64,000 nt of DNA from Natrinema altunense (GCF_000731985.1 NZ_JNCS01000009.1:62001-126000), one strand, 5' to 3'. Positions 1 through 9,324 are shown, numbered from the stretch's first letter. Notes: generated by a model from the letters alone, not told the origin. Program-made: numbers and translations.

Positions 1-39
1 CGTCAAACCTAAATACCCCCTCGCCGAAAGCCGAATCAG

Positions 40-267
40 ATGCCGAAAGTAGAGATCACCATACCGGAACACCTCGAGATGCAGATCGCCCAGATGGTCG
101 AACGCGGCGAGTTCGTCAACCGCGAGGAGGCGATCGAGGACCTCCTTTCGACGGGCATCAAGGCCTACAAGACCAGTGGACCCTCCGACGAAGAGGAGGG
201 CGCAACCGGCGGCACCGGCTTCGAAGACGACGGCATGATGGGCCACGACGACGAATACGTCTTCTAG
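40..267 (+). CDS. Short ribbon-helix-helix (CopG-like) DNA-binding protein
   Basis: This 75-residue protein has the ribbon-helix-helix layout in residues 1-42: a short strand (VEITIPEHL) followed by two helices around EFVNREEAIEDLL, as in CopG/Arc-type dimers that bind DNA through the paired strands. From about residue 45 it is an acidic, glycine-rich tail that is probably disordered. A TATA-like run (positions 9-15) lies 25-30 nt before the ATG, which fits a leaderless transcript. It converges on the next gene with almost no gap. Haloarchaeal RHH proteins include the cell-division regulators CdrS and CdrL, but no ftsZ2 is nearby, so that identity is only a possibility. The most likely role is a transcription regulator with unknown targets. 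Confidence 0.8.
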   Translation: MPKVEITIPEHLEMQIAQMVERGEFVNREEAIEDLLSTGIKAYKTSGPSDEEEGATGGTGFEDDGMMGHDDEYVF

Positions 268-268
268 C

Positions 269-457
269 TTAGACGCCGACTGCGAGCAACGGTATTCCGA
301 ACGCGACCGCCGAGCCGACTAGTGCGACGAGTATCCCGATCAGAACGGCTCGCGCCGAGTACTCGCTCATCGGCGCGGTCGTCCGGTCGGCGACGAGGTC
401 GTGGCCGACGGCCGCTCCCGTGTCCTGTTCTGCCGACTGCTCCGCGTCGTCTGACAT
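269..457 (-). CDS. Small single-pass membrane protein
   Basis: This 62-residue protein has an acidic N-terminal half (about residues 1-32, rich in D, E, A and T) and one hydrophobic helix at about residues 35-60 (AVLIGILVALVGSAVAFGIP). Small proteins of this shape are common in haloarchaea (DUF7550-like, from memory) and have no known role. The N-terminus probably faces the cytoplasm because it is acidic and lacks a signal peptide. The gene is convergent with the RHH gene and divergent from the lipoprotein gene at 613, with which it shares the 458-612 promoter interval. Confidence 0.65.
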   Translation of the reverse strand: MSDDAEQSAEQDTGAAVGHDLVADRTTAPMSEYSARAVLIGILVALVGSAVAFGIPLLAVGV

Positions 458-612
458 ACGTGCGTGTTGCCGGGTCGAGACCTTAAAGACACCTCTCTCG
501 CCGGAGCGCGACCGCGGCGCTCGAGCGACTCCAGCCGCTCACTCGCCTTTTCTGAGTGGTCTTCAAATCAGTCAGCAAGTATTTACCGAGCGGTTACGTA
601 TCGGCGGGGCGA

Positions 613-1335
613 ATGCCCTCCGCGCCCCTCTCTCGCCGCCGGTTGCTGACTGCCACCGGCGGCTTCTCCATGGCGGTCGCCGGCTGTACCGGAACCGGGA
701 GCAACGACTCGGCCAGCGGGACCGGCGACGATCCCACCCTCGACTCGCCCCACGAGCACGAGACGATGTCCGTACAAGCCGAACGTGCGTTCCCGGTCGT
801 GTATCCGAACGCTGACGCCGCCGAAGCCGCTGCGGACGATCGAAGAGCGAGACTTCACTGGACGTTCGTCGTCACCGACGCCGACGACGCCGCGGCGCTG
901 CGGATCGACGACATCGACGACGCGGCTGACGTACGATCGTTCGTCGCGGCGACCGACTTCGACGCGGCATCCGTCCTCGTCGACCAGCAGTCGATCGACG
1001 ATTGCTACCGGCGACGGCTGCTCGGCGTCCGCGCGACCGACGAGACCGTCCGTACGAGCTACTGTCTGGCCCTGAAGGCACCGACGACGGCTTGCGAAGC
1101 CGAGACGACCGTACTGGACGTGACTCTCGTCCGCATTCATCGCCCCTACGAGGGTCATCCCCCGGGACGGCGCAGCAGTCAACGCCGGTCCTGTCCGGAA
1201 AGCGGTCCCACCGACGAAACGGCAGCCGGTGAGGGACCGACCGACGAGACCGCGACCACCGGAGCGGCGAGCACATCCAGGGAGTCGGATACGACGGACG
1301 AACGACCCGAGACGAGCGAGGCGATCGGCCGATGA
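613..1335 (+). CDS. Twin-arginine lipoprotein of unknown function
   Basis: The 240-residue product begins with a Tat signal (SRRRLL at residues 7-12, then a hydrophobic stretch) and a lipobox ending at Cys25 (AVAGC), so it should be exported folded and lipid-anchored to the outer face of the membrane. I chose the ATG at 613, not the earlier in-frame start at 556, because it puts the twin arginines at the N-terminus. The mature part is acidic with no fold I recognise. The last 40 residues are a Thr/Glu/Gly-rich low-complexity tail. The stop codon overlaps the next start by 4 nt (ATGA), so the two lipoproteins are probably translated together. Confidence 0.7.
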   Translation: MPSAPLSRRRLLTATGGFSMAVAGCTGTGSNDSASGTGDDPTLDSPHEHETMSVQAERAFPVVYPNADAAEAAADDRRARLHWTFVVTDADDAAALRIDDIDDAADVRSFVAATDFDAASVLVDQQSIDDCYRRRLLGVRATDETVRTSYCLALKAPTTACEAETTVLDVTLVRIHRPYEGHPPGRRSSQRRSCPESGPTDETAAGEGPTDETATTGAASTSRESDTTDERPETSEAIGR

Positions 1336-2675
1336 CCGGACGCCGTGGCCGCCACCGGCGGCAGTTCCTCGCGGGGTGCGCCGCGATCGGCGGCGTGACC
1401 GTCGCCGGCTGCAACGGGCTCCCCTGGAGCGACGACACCGGACCGACGTTCACCGCGGCCGACGCCGCTACCGTCGTCACCGACCCGGCACCGCCGATCG
1501 AGTGGCCGGTCCCGGTCGTCCCCGCGGCCAGCGCCGTCGACGAGGGCCTCGAGCGCGTCGACGCCCTGCTCGCCGACGTACCGGACCCGCTCGACGCCGA
1601 AACGGTGCCCAACGGCGTCGTCAGGGAGGAGATACGCGACAGCCGGGACAGCGCCCGCGAGCATCGAGCCGAAGCCGCCGCGGCGACCGGCGACGGGCTG
1701 TACCACGCGCTGCACACGACGCGTGACGCTCGGGAGACCGCTCGGTCCGCGAGGGCGACGTTCGCCGCGATCGACGACGACCGACTGGTCGAAATCGTCC
1801 GCGACGAACGCCGCGAGGTTCGCTCGATCGCCCGCGACCAACTCGAGTCGGTCGCGTATCGGGGCAGCGAAGACCGGCTGCTCCGCTCGGCGCTGGTGTA
1901 CGCGCGTCTCGAATCGGACCTCGAGCGCGTCACGACTCGCCTCGGCGATCGACGCTGGGACGTCGGTCCCGATTCCACCGTCGTCGACATCGGAACCGGT
2001 GCTGGCGCGGTCGAGTTCGGCGCGGCGACGACGGCGGTCTGGGACCACCTCGACGAGCGCCACCGCGATCGACTCGCCGAACCGACGGACGTGACGGGGG
2101 TTTTCGACGCCGCACTCGAGGCGTCGGCCGAGCGCGTCGACGCCGCCGCCCTTCCGGTCCGGCGGGACGCTCGGGACTGGCTCGCCGACATCGACGCGGA
2201 CCTCGACGACCGCCTCGAACAGGTGCTCTGGCGGGCAATCGACCCTGTCTCGAGCGCGAAAACCGGCCTGCGAACGGCGAGCGACAGCGGACAGTTGGGA
2301 CGCGGCCTCCACGAGGCCGTTCGGTTCGAACAGCGGTATCGGGCCCTCGAACGCGTCCGCAACGGTGTCGAAGACGGAACGGTCGCCGTCCCCGAAACGG
2401 TCGACGAGATCCGTACGGCACGAACGGCTGCGGTCGACGCAGCCGCGTCGGTGCGGGAGTCACTCACTGACCCCTCGCTCGGGATGTACGTCCTCGCGGA
2501 GACGCTGCGATCGCTCGAGTGGACCGACGATCGAGTGCGACGAGCCGCGGACAACGACGCCGAGACCGGCGTCTCGCTCGTCGACGAATACGGCGAGTAC
2601 ACGCGTCTGCGGGCGCAATTCGAGGTGCTGCCGGACGCCGTCGCGGCGTTCCGTACGCGCCTCCGGTCCGCCTGA
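1332..2675 (+). CDS. Twin-arginine lipoprotein, helical, unknown function
   Basis: The product is 447 residues with a Tat motif (HRRQFL at residues 8-13) and a lipobox ending at Cys27 (TVAGC). It should sit outside the cell, anchored by lipid. The mature region is long, acidic and rich in Arg/Glu/Ala helices, with no cysteines that would suggest a metal site and no recognised enzyme motif. It starts inside the stop codon of the upstream lipoprotein gene, so the two are an operon and the products may act as a pair. Codon use (strong G/C in third position) is that of a normal chromosomal gene. Several antisense reading frames here, one of 576 codons, are GC-driven shadows. Confidence 0.7.
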   Translation: MTGRRGRHRRQFLAGCAAIGGVTVAGCNGLPWSDDTGPTFTAADAATVVTDPAPPIEWPVPVVPAASAVDEGLERVDALLADVPDPLDAETVPNGVVREEIRDSRDSAREHRAEAAAATGDGLYHALHTTRDARETARSARATFAAIDDDRLVEIVRDERREVRSIARDQLESVAYRGSEDRLLRSALVYARLESDLERVTTRLGDRRWDVGPDSTVVDIGTGAGAVEFGAATTAVWDHLDERHRDRLAEPTDVTGVFDAALEASAERVDAAALPVRRDARDWLADIDADLDDRLEQVLWRAIDPVSSAKTGLRTASDSGQLGRGLHEAVRFEQRYRALERVRNGVEDGTVAVPETVDEIRTARTAAVDAAASVRESLTDPSLGMYVLAETLRSLEWTDDRVRRAADNDAETGVSLVDEYGEYTRLRAQFEVLPDAVAAFRTRLRSA

Positions 2676-2789
2676 GAGCCGTGCAGACCGACTCGAGTCC
2701 TGGGTTGCGGATTCCGCGGGCGACCCTCGACGACCGCCCGATCCAGACCCCTTTACTACCCCCGGTCCGAAGGAACGGGTACGAATCAC

Positions 2790-3605
2790 ATGGTACTGAC
2801 CAAGCGAGTCATCCCGTGTATCGACGTGGATCTCGACGAGGACGGGAACCCGGCGGTCTACACCGGCGTCAACTTCGAGGACCTGCAATACACCGGCGAT
2901 CCGGTCGAGATGGCCAAAGCCTACAACGAGTCCGGCGCGGACGAGTTCGTCTTCCTCGACATCACCGCCTCCGCGGAGGGCCGCGAGACGATGCTCGACG
3001 TCGTCGAGCGCGTCGCCGACGAAGTCTTCATCCCGCTCACCGTGGGCGGCGGCATCCGCACCACCGCGGACATCAAGGAAACGCTACGGGCCGGCGCGGA
3101 CAAGGTCTCGATCACCACCGGCGCGCTCGAGCGGCCCGAACTGATCACCGAGGGCGCGCGCGCGTTCGGCAATCAATGTATCGTCATCAGCGTCGACGCC
3201 AGACGGCGGTTCGACGAAGGGGGCGAACACTACGTCGAGGTCGACGGCGAGTCCTGCTGGTTCGAATGCACGAAAAAGGGCGGCCGCGAAGGGACCGGCA
3301 TCGACGTCCTCGAGTGGGCCGCCGAAGCCGAATCCCGCGGCGCGGGCGAACTCTTCGTCAACTCGATCGACAAGGACGGGACGAAAGACGGCTACGACCT
3401 GGCGCTGACGGAAGCGGTCTGTGACACCGTCGACACGCCGGTGATCGCCTCCTCGGGCTGTGGCAGCCCCGAAGACATGTACGATGTGTTCACCGAGGCG
3501 GGTGCCGACGCTGGCCTCGCGGCCTCGATTTTCCACTTCGACGAGTACTCCATCGCGGAGACGAAGGCCTACCTCGATGAGCACGGCGTTCCCGTCCGAA
3601 TCTGA
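2790..3605 (+). CDS. hisF: Imidazole glycerol phosphate synthase, cyclase subunit HisF
   Basis: HisF closes the imidazole ring in histidine synthesis: it takes ammonia made by HisH and converts PRFAR to imidazole glycerol phosphate plus AICAR. The 271-residue length is normal for the family. It is a (beta/alpha)8 barrel starting with [11 protein letters not shown]. The two catalytic aspartates of the family fit D12 (in IDVD) and D136 (in ISVDARRR). Phosphate-binding loops are visible as TVGGGIR (about 84-90) and SSGCGSPED near the C-terminus. It stands alone here, with no other his gene adjacent, as in other haloarchaea where his genes are scattered. A HisG-like but divergent gene lies at 16414. 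Confidence 0.95.
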   Translation: MVLTKRVIPCIDVDLDEDGNPAVYTGVNFEDLQYTGDPVEMAKAYNESGADEFVFLDITASAEGRETMLDVVERVADEVFIPLTVGGGIRTTADIKETLRAGADKVSITTGALERPELITEGARAFGNQCIVISVDARRRFDEGGEHYVEVDGESCWFECTKKGGREGTGIDVLEWAAEAESRGAGELFVNSIDKDGTKDGYDLALTEAVCDTVDTPVIASSGCGSPEDMYDVFTEAGADAGLAASIFHFDEYSIAETKAYLDEHGVPVRI

Positions 3606-4021
3606 GAGTCCGCCGCCAGGGATCGGTTGCGACACGCGGTCTGCGGCGATTCCTCGAGGTGGACGATAGCGATAGACAGGCACGGTCTAGAGAAATAGAG
3701 ATCGGTACTGCAGCGATTTTCGAAGCAGCAGGAATACAACCTTCGAGAGGGGGATCTGAAACGGGGACATTCGCGGGTTACATTTTAGTCCCATCTCTCT
3801 TAGATCGTATCCGCTATTAATTGTGACCGCGTGTGGTGACCACTGAACAGCTTTATACGAATTGTCCACCGCCGTGCGACGAGGCGACAGTGACTTCCAG
3901 CGGTATTTGATAGATGAGCAAGGCGAGTACCTCGAGGCTTGACCCCGAAAAAGTTCACGCAGTACTGATGGGACCTGGATTTCCAGTATCCTTATACGCT
4001 CGCGGTCGTGCCTTTCTACCA
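3606..4021. other. AT-richer intergenic region with an unassigned TATA box
   Basis: About 416 bases without a convincing gene, visibly lower in GC than the flanks. The only long frame here (minus strand, 3687-4073) lacks haloarchaeal acidic composition. A good TATA-like element (CTTTATACG, 3851-3859) has no start codon at the leaderless distance, so a transcript starting near 3878 would be noncoding or a long leader. A second TATA box at 3992-3999 serves the next gene. Confidence 0.5.
3991..4000 (+). promoter_or_regulatory. TATA-like box setting a GTG leaderless start
   Basis: The element CTTATACGCT lies 22-31 nt before a GTG at 4022. This spacing fits archaeal leaderless initiation and decides the start of the zinc-ribbon gene against the upstream ATG at 3914. 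Confidence 0.55.
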
Positions 4022-4903
4022 GTGAAGTGGCGGTGTACGCGGTGTGGCAAACCGCACGCGAACGACGACCCACCCTGTGACGCCTGCGGCCACAACAGCT
4101 TCGAGAAGGCGGTCGTTCGCGTCGACGCAGAGCGCGACTCCGGATCCGGGAGCGGTGGCACTCCCGACGGTAATCGCGATCCCGTCCCGTCCGGGACCGT
4201 CGAAACCGGCCCGGAATACGTCTGGGCCTGTTCGAACTGCGGCCGCGAGCACGTCCGGAACACCCCGCCCTGTTCGCGCTGTGGCAATCCGGACCTCGAG
4301 CGGGTCGAGCAGACCTACGACGGACTCGAACAGGACCTCGCCACGCCGAGTTGGTTCGAGGTCGCGAAGCCCTACCTCCCGATCTTCGTCGTCATTGGCA
4401 TCGTCGTCGCCCTGTTCGCGACGGGGATCGTCCCGCCGTCGGTGCTGCCGGGGATCGGCCAACCGTCACCGCCGGATGCGCCCGGGGACGGGACCGAGTC
4501 GGGAGGGCTCGATCTCGAGGCCACCGAGGGGGCGATCCATGACCGACTCGAGGACGAGCGGGACACAGCCGAGAGTCGGACCTACGACAGCGGCCTCGCG
4601 GCCTACGCGGAGTACCAGAACCGTCGGCTCGTCGAGCGCGAGTTCGGGGACTCCGATCCCGAGACCGTCGACGCCGGCAGGTTCGATCACGTGTGTGGCG
4701 AGGCGATCCCCCAGGAAGGACCGATCGTCATTACGGGCGTCTCGGCCGCGGACTACACCGACGAGGCAGCCCTCGCCGACGCGATCGTCGCGGGGTCTCT
4801 CTCGCGGTACGGCGATGCGATGCGAACCGGGTTCGACGCGGAGGGGGTCGACGTTCACGTCGCTCCGAACGGGGACATCTACGCCTTTTACGCGACGTGC
4901 TGA
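4022..4903 (+). CDS. Membrane protein with two zinc ribbons and an extracytoplasmic domain
   Basis: From the GTG at 4022 the product is 293 residues and starts MKWRCTRCGK. Two four-cysteine ribbons are visible: C5/C8/C19/C22 and C70/C73/C84/C87, separated by a Gly/Ser/Asp linker. One transmembrane helix follows (about 118-135), then a linker and a C-terminal domain of about 140 residues containing AAYAEYQNRRLVEREFG, which resembles the CAP/SCP-like domains of some archaeal proteins (tentative). The ribbons would be cytoplasmic and the C-terminal domain outside. I rejected the ATG at 3914 because its extra 36 residues are basic and a TATA box sits just before the GTG. Function unknown. Confidence 0.72.
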   Translation: MKWRCTRCGKPHANDDPPCDACGHNSFEKAVVRVDAERDSGSGSGGTPDGNRDPVPSGTVETGPEYVWACSNCGREHVRNTPPCSRCGNPDLERVEQTYDGLEQDLATPSWFEVAKPYLPIFVVIGIVVALFATGIVPPSVLPGIGQPSPPDAPGDGTESGGLDLEATEGAIHDRLEDERDTAESRTYDSGLAAYAEYQNRRLVEREFGDSDPETVDAGRFDHVCGEAIPQEGPIVITGVSAADYTDEAALADAIVAGSLSRYGDAMRTGFDAEGVDVHVAPNGDIYAFYATC

Positions 4904-5042
4904 CCGGTGGTGCGGCGGCCAGTGGCCCCGTGGCTCGACGTGATCGAGCCGCCGCTCTCGGCGACGGATAGGGAACTCGATCCGGATGAAAACGAGCGCC
5001 GAAATCGAATCATGCGATCGGTTCGCCGACAGCAGCTGCGTT

Positions 5043-5327
5043 TCAGGCCGCCGCTTCGAACGCGTTCTTGAACGAGTTCGCTTTCTCGCGAACGGTCACG
5101 GCCCCGTCCTCGAGACACTCGAGGGGATCGGCATCGTCCTCGGTCTTGATGGTCAGGATGGGCTCGGTCTGGCCGCCCGACTGTTCGGGGTTGACGTCGT
5201 AGGTCGCTGCACTCACGTCGTCGTGCTCGAGCAGTGCGCCTTTGAGCACGTTCATGAAGGTGTGGTCCTCGCCGGCGATTTCGATCGAGAGTTCGTTCTC
5301 GGTGCTCTCGGTGACCCGCAGTTCCAT
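5043..5327 (-). CDS. rpoL: RNA polymerase subunit Rpo11 (RpoL)
   Basis: This 94-residue protein is the archaeal counterpart of eukaryotic RPB11/AC19. It pairs with Rpo3 (RpoD) in the assembly platform of RNA polymerase. The family motif is visible as [20 protein letters not shown] (about 19-38), followed by the helix after [12 protein letters not shown] chose the ATG at 5327, giving the normal family length, over a longer frame whose extra N-terminus is Arg/Pro-rich translation of noncoding DNA. It is a single gene divergent from the rhomboid-like gene, with about 100 nt between the two starts. Confidence 0.95.
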   Translation of the reverse strand: MELRVTESTENELSIEIAGEDHTFMNVLKGALLEHDDVSAATYDVNPEQSGGQTEPILTIKTEDDADPLECLEDGAVTVREKANSFKNAFEAAA

Positions 5328-5428
5328 GTCATCCAATCCGGTCGTCGGCTGTTTGTACCTTTCGAAGCCGCCGCTCGCGCGGGTCGCTGAAGGCAAATCA
5401 CTATACGCCCCCGTTCGAACCACGGGAC

Positions 5429-7270
5429 ATGCGCTCGCTTGCGGCCCTGCTGACGGTCCTCGTCGCCGCGGCGCTGGTGGGGTCGATCGCCGTCGTGCGA
5501 CGGCTCCATCGGCCGACTCGGCGCTGGCGTGACGTGCTCCAGTCGCGATTCGTCTACGGCGTCCCATGGGGATCGCTCGTGGTCATCGCGTTCGTGGTCT
5601 GTGTCTATCTCTTCGTGCAGGACGGGGTCACGAACGTCGACGAGCCGGTGACGATCCCCTACCGGACCTGGTCGTACTTCTATCCGCTCGGGATGGTCAC
5701 GGCGGCGTTTTCCCACGCCGGCCCCGGCCATCTCGTCGGGAACCTGGCCGGGACGGCCGTCGTCGCACCGCTCACCGAGTTCATCTGGGGACACTACCCC
5801 GCCGAGAACGACCCGGGCCGGACCGACGCCTGGTATGCTGCTCCTCGAGTGCGGGCGTTCGTGGGCTTTCCGCTGGCCGTCATCGCCGTCGGCCTGATCA
5901 CGAGCCTGTTCGCGCTCGGTCCCGTGATCGGCTTCTCCGGCGTCGTCTTCGCCTTTGCCGGCTTCGCGATCGTCCACTATCCGATCGTCACGATCGTGGG
6001 CACCCTCGGCGTCCAGAGCGTACTCCTGCGACTCTTCTACGCGCTCCGGGAACCGATCAGCGTCTACACCGCCCAGTCGCGGCCGCCCACCGCCCCGTCG
6101 TGGGCCGGGATCGCCATTCAGGGCCACGCACTGGGGCTGTTTCTCGGCTTCGTTCTCGGCATCGCGCTCCTCGAGCGCCGGGGACAGCGCCCGAATCCGG
6201 TGCGACTCTGGCTCGCGATCCTCATCTTCGGATTCTCGAAGCGGCTGTGGGCGATCTACTGGTTCGGCGGCGAGAACACGTACGTCCTCTACCAAGGGCC
6301 GGGCATCGCCATCGTGTCGGTGCTCGCACTGGTCGTCACGCTCTCGATGACCGCGTCGGAGCGGCCGCTGGTCCCGCAGCGACTCGAGGGGCTGTTCACG
6401 CGGCCGGAGCGGCCGACACTCGGACAGGACGGCGGCGAGCGGCCGTCGATCGACCGAGTGCTCGAACTGGTCACCACCGATCGCGGCGACGGGGCCGTCA
6501 CCGCACGCGTCGACCGCGTTCGAGAGATCGCCGCCGGAACCCGAACGCGAGCCCGCGACTCGGGTTCGCTGTTCGGCCGCGGCCGCAAACGGACCGCTTT
6601 GCTGGCGGTCATGGTCGTTCTCGCAGTCCTCGCGGGCATCGCCATCCCCGCCAATTTCCTCGTCGTCGATGAGACTCCCGCGTCTTCGGAGTCGGCCGTC
6701 GAGATCGAGGATTACACGATCGAGTACGCCGAAGGCGTCCAGAACGCGCTCGTCAGCGGCATCGGTATCGAGGCACTCGAGAGCGACGCGGGCCTCGAGT
6801 CGAGCGGGGTGATCGTCTCGAGCGACGAGCGGGAACTCTGGCTCGAGGCGGTCAGCGCTCGGCGACTCTCCGTGACGGGCGAGGAAACGGTGTACGTCGG
6901 CGGACCCGGCTGGCGCGAAGCGGTTCACGTCGAACGCACCGGCTGGGACCCGGTCGGCAACGATACCGTGTATCAGGTCCGACTGGGGGAAGGCGAAGCG
7001 ACCGAACTCGCGTACGAATCGAACGAGTCACGAGCCACGGCGCGAATCGCCGACCGGAACGTGACGATCGACTCCGACGACGGGACGTTCGTCCTCGAGG
7101 TAACAGCGGCCGAGACCGACGCGGTCGCGACGACGACGGTGCCGGCCGCAAACGAGACGACGACGGCGGGCGGGCTCACCTTCGACCGCGAAAACGAGTC
7201 GATCTACGCGGCCGCCGACGGAACGCGAGTCGCGATCGCGAGCGAAGAGACGTACGGCGCGGTCGGGTAA
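5429..7270 (+). CDS. Rhomboid-family intramembrane protease with long C-terminal domain
   Basis: The 613-residue product has a rhomboid core in residues 1-360: the H101-x-x-G-N105 segment (HLVGN), the catalytic serine in GFSG (S170) and the histidine partner in QGHALG (H233). Rhomboids cut membrane proteins within or near the bilayer. An extra helix is present at about 14-28 and more helices follow the catalytic core. After about residue 370 a basic cytoplasmic linker, a further transmembrane helix (about 390-412) and an acidic extracytoplasmic domain of about 200 residues follow. That domain is not part of typical rhomboids. A TATA-like ACTATACG (5401-5408) precedes the ATG by 21-28 nt. Confidence 0.85.
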   Translation: MRSLAALLTVLVAAALVGSIAVVRRLHRPTRRWRDVLQSRFVYGVPWGSLVVIAFVVCVYLFVQDGVTNVDEPVTIPYRTWSYFYPLGMVTAAFSHAGPGHLVGNLAGTAVVAPLTEFIWGHYPAENDPGRTDAWYAAPRVRAFVGFPLAVIAVGLITSLFALGPVIGFSGVVFAFAGFAIVHYPIVTIVGTLGVQSVLLRLFYALREPISVYTAQSRPPTAPSWAGIAIQGHALGLFLGFVLGIALLERRGQRPNPVRLWLAILIFGFSKRLWAIYWFGGENTYVLYQGPGIAIVSVLALVVTLSMTASERPLVPQRLEGLFTRPERPTLGQDGGERPSIDRVLELVTTDRGDGAVTARVDRVREIAAGTRTRARDSGSLFGRGRKRTALLAVMVVLAVLAGIAIPANFLVVDETPASSESAVEIEDYTIEYAEGVQNALVSGIGIEALESDAGLESSGVIVSSDERELWLEAVSARRLSVTGEETVYVGGPGWREAVHVERTGWDPVGNDTVYQVRLGEGEATELAYESNESRATARIADRNVTIDSDDGTFVLEVTAAETDAVATTTVPAANETTTAGGLTFDRENESIYAAADGTRVAIASEETYGAVG

Positions 7271-7332
7271 TCGCGGTCCCGTCTCGGGTGCTTATCAGTT
7301 ACTTTTTAGTAATGAATGTAGTAGTTAGATAC

Positions 7333-7872
7333 ATGCCATTTGATGGCAGTCGGCTCCGCAAACGGGGCCGTTCGCTCGTCTCGGTCGTATCGCCCTGGTT
7401 CGTCGGTCGCCGTCCCGCCGCGTCCTTGGCCGTCGGGTTCCTCGCGGCCGTGCTCGCCCTCGCGGTCGCAGCAGGTGTCGGGACGACGATCGGTAGCGGC
7501 CGCGTCGCCGACCTCGTCGTCGAAACGTGGACCGGTGCCGAACTCCACGTCGAGGTCGTGGCCGCGACCTGTCTGGTCGTCGCCATCGGCGCTGTAAGCG
7601 CCGCCGTCACTCGTGGGTTCGTCCCGACGTTCGCGCTGGTCGCCAGCGTCCCGTTCGGCGTCGGACTCGCTCGGTACGGAATCGAATACACGGTCGGCCA
7701 CATGACCGCGGTCGTCTCGCTACCTGAGGCGTTCGCCGATGGGGCGGGCGCTGCGATCGTCATCGGCCTTCCGCTCGCGGTGGTCAGCTATCTCGTGGGC
7801 GTCAGCGTTCGACGCGCCGCCGACAGCGACGGTGGTAGTTCCGGCCCCGGACTTCACCCCCACCGGACCTAA
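7333..7872 (+). CDS. Multi-pass membrane protein, unknown
   Basis: The product is 179 residues starting MPFDGSRLRKRG. About five hydrophobic segments are visible, for example SLAVGFLAAVLALAVAAGVG, VVAATCLVVAIGAVSAAV and AAIVIGLPLAVVSYLVGVSV. I recognise no catalytic motif. The ATG at 7333 is preferred over the in-frame start at 7288 because a TATA-like TTTTTAG (7302-7308) lies 25 nt before it. It follows the rhomboid-like gene in the same direction after a 62-nt gap and may be a partner, but the separate promoter argues against a strict operon. Confidence 0.65.
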   Translation: MPFDGSRLRKRGRSLVSVVSPWFVGRRPAASLAVGFLAAVLALAVAAGVGTTIGSGRVADLVVETWTGAELHVEVVAATCLVVAIGAVSAAVTRGFVPTFALVASVPFGVGLARYGIEYTVGHMTAVVSLPEAFADGAGAAIVIGLPLAVVSYLVGVSVRRAADSDGGSSGPGLHPHRT

Positions 7873-7876
7873 CCCG

Positions 7877-8518
7877 TTACTCCCACTCGATCCGGAAGAC
7901 CTCGGCCTCGAGCGTCTCCTCACTCTCGGTGTGAAACGCGAACCGCTTCGCGATCGGGAACGTAGCCCGGAACGCGTGCGTTACCTCACCGCCGGCGTCC
8001 GCGGCGTAGGATTCGACGAACGACTGACTCCCCTCGTTGTGGATCGTGTACGACACGGCCGCGATTTCGCCGGCCGTCTCGAGGAAGTCCCGATCCGCGT
8101 GTCGATTCCCGCGTTGGGCACCGAACGGGGGGTTCGAGACCACGGTCGCGTCGCTCGTCGAAAACGGATGCCGTGTGACGTCCCCACGGAGCCACTCGAG
8201 AGTGCGGTCGCTGCCCGCTCCGTGCCCGTTCAGAACCGTCCGCTCGTTCCGTCGAGCCAGGTCGAGAGCCCCCGCGTCCACGTCGATCCCCGCGACTCGG
8301 CGAGCACCGGCCAGCGACGCCGCGATCGCGAGCATCCCGGTTCCCGTTCCGAGATCGACGACTCGTCGGTCGAGGTCGTCGTGCAACCCGGCCAGATGAC
8401 AGATGTGGGCCGCAAGCTCCGCCGGCGTCAGGTACTGCTCGAGGTCGGCCGCGGGATCGGAAAAGTCCACGATCGACTCGAGACGGCGGGCGAGCGTCCG
8501 TCGCGAGGGACCGGCCAT
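7877..8518 (-). CDS. METTL5-like N6-adenine RNA methyltransferase
   Basis: The product is 213 residues. The SAM-binding motif I is DLGTGTGMLAIAA (about 55-67), the acidic motif II is GIDVD (78-82), and the catalytic N6-adenine motif is NPPF (129-132). The N-terminal EQYLTP (27-32) is typical of METTL5-type enzymes, which modify an adenine in small-subunit rRNA; the exact target here is inferred from family membership. The start at 8518 follows directly after the stop of the upstream gene (TGA, one base, ATG), so the pair is translationally coupled. It converges with the membrane protein gene. Confidence 0.85.
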   Translation of the reverse strand: MAGPSRRTLARRLESIVDFSDPAADLEQYLTPAELAAHICHLAGLHDDLDRRVVDLGTGTGMLAIAASLAGARRVAGIDVDAGALDLARRNERTVLNGHGAGSDRTLEWLRGDVTRHPFSTSDATVVSNPPFGAQRGNRHADRDFLETAGEIAAVSYTIHNEGSQSFVESYAADAGGEVTHAFRATFPIAKRFAFHTESEETLEAEVFRIEWE

Positions 8519-8519
8519 C

Positions 8520-8915
8520 TCACGCGTCGACGGCGATGGGTCCCTCGAGAGCGAACGCGAGTCCGTCGCGATCGGCTCGTTCGGCACAGGCCGCCAGCGC
8601 GGGTCGGACCTTCTCGGGGTCCGCGACGCCATCGACGGTGACGGTCACCGTGCCGACGCCGAGGAAGGACCCGGCGCGTACGTAGCCGCGGATGCGATCC
8701 ACTTCCGCCTGCGTCGCGAGCGAGCAATCCTCGTCGAAACACGCGTCGACGGTCAGTTCGGCGGGGACCAACCCCTCGTCGGTCAGCCGTTCCTTGAGAT
8801 CGCGGAGGTACGCCGGTGCCGTCGACTCGAGCGCTGCGGCCTCGATGGTGACCGGCGTTGCGTCTGCGGGATGACAGCGATCGATCGTGGAGCCGTGGGA
8901 CGACGTCGTACTCAT
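8520..8915 (-). CDS. Uncharacterised protein coupled to the METTL5-like gene
   Basis: The product is 131 residues with two alpha/beta-looking halves: PVTIEAAALESTAPAYLRDL near the start and SFLGVGTVTVTVDGVADPEKV later. Cysteines occur in DACFDEDCS, which could bind a metal or be structural. I do not recognise the family. It lies directly upstream of the methyltransferase with one base between them, so an accessory role for that enzyme is a reasonable guess, similar in logic to the small partner TRMT112 in eukaryotes, although no sequence likeness is claimed. A T-rich TATA-like box on the minus strand (about 8940-8948) lies about 25-30 nt before the ATG. Confidence 0.65.
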   Translation of the reverse strand: MSTTSSHGSTIDRCHPADATPVTIEAAALESTAPAYLRDLKERLTDEGLVPAELTVDACFDEDCSLATQAEVDRIRGYVRAGSFLGVGTVTVTVDGVADPEKVRPALAACAERADRDGLAFALEGPIAVDA

Positions 8916-9081
8916 TACCGCACCATACATAGGCTGCATACAAAAAGGTTGTTGAATACTCAGTAGTAATATCTCGAGCGACCAGAGGGCGTCCACGGAC
9001 CGACGGGTCGGCCCGAGGGGAACGCTTCCGCGTCGCGACAGGTTCGAATAGAGTTAAGGACGGTCCGGGAAAGTTACACGT

Positions 9082-9264
9082 ATGGAGCAGTGTCCACGGT
9101 GTGGGGGTACCGTCGAAGAACTCTCCCTCGGAGCGGTGTCGACGGTCGCGTGTCCCCACTGTGGGTTCGCCGATGTCCCCGTCGAACACCAGCCGGAGGG
9201 CGACGAGCCCGAATCCTGGCGGGACGCGTTCAACCGCTTCTACGAGGAGCAGGCCGTCGAGTGA
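9082..9264 (+). CDS. Small zinc-finger protein (CPxCG type)
   Basis: This 60-residue protein has two CPxCG knuckles, CPRCG (residues 4-8) and CPHCG (about 24-28), which together form a zinc ribbon. The tail is acidic (EGDEPESWRDAFNRFYEEQ). Haloarchaea encode many such one-domain zinc proteins, mostly of unknown role, some affecting stress response, motility or biofilm. It is divergent from the 8915 gene and convergent with the actin gene. Confidence 0.75.
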   Translation: MEQCPRCGGTVEELSLGAVSTVACPHCGFADVPVEHQPEGDEPESWRDAFNRFYEEQAVE

Positions 9265-9324
9265 CCTCGAGACCCGCTGCTCTCCGTGGCATCCCGAAAG
9301 AATCGCGGCCCGCGGTTCCGAGAC

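Noticed and set aside
40..267. CdrS/CdrL identity of the first RHH protein
   Set aside because: The ftsZ2 neighbour that marks cdrS is absent and the tail is different; kept as a generic RHH regulator.
872..2602. Antisense frame of 576 codons opposite the two lipoprotein genes
   Set aside because: Product is Arg/Ser-rich and basic, as expected of the complement of a GC-rich gene; the sense frames have proper signal peptides and acidic composition.
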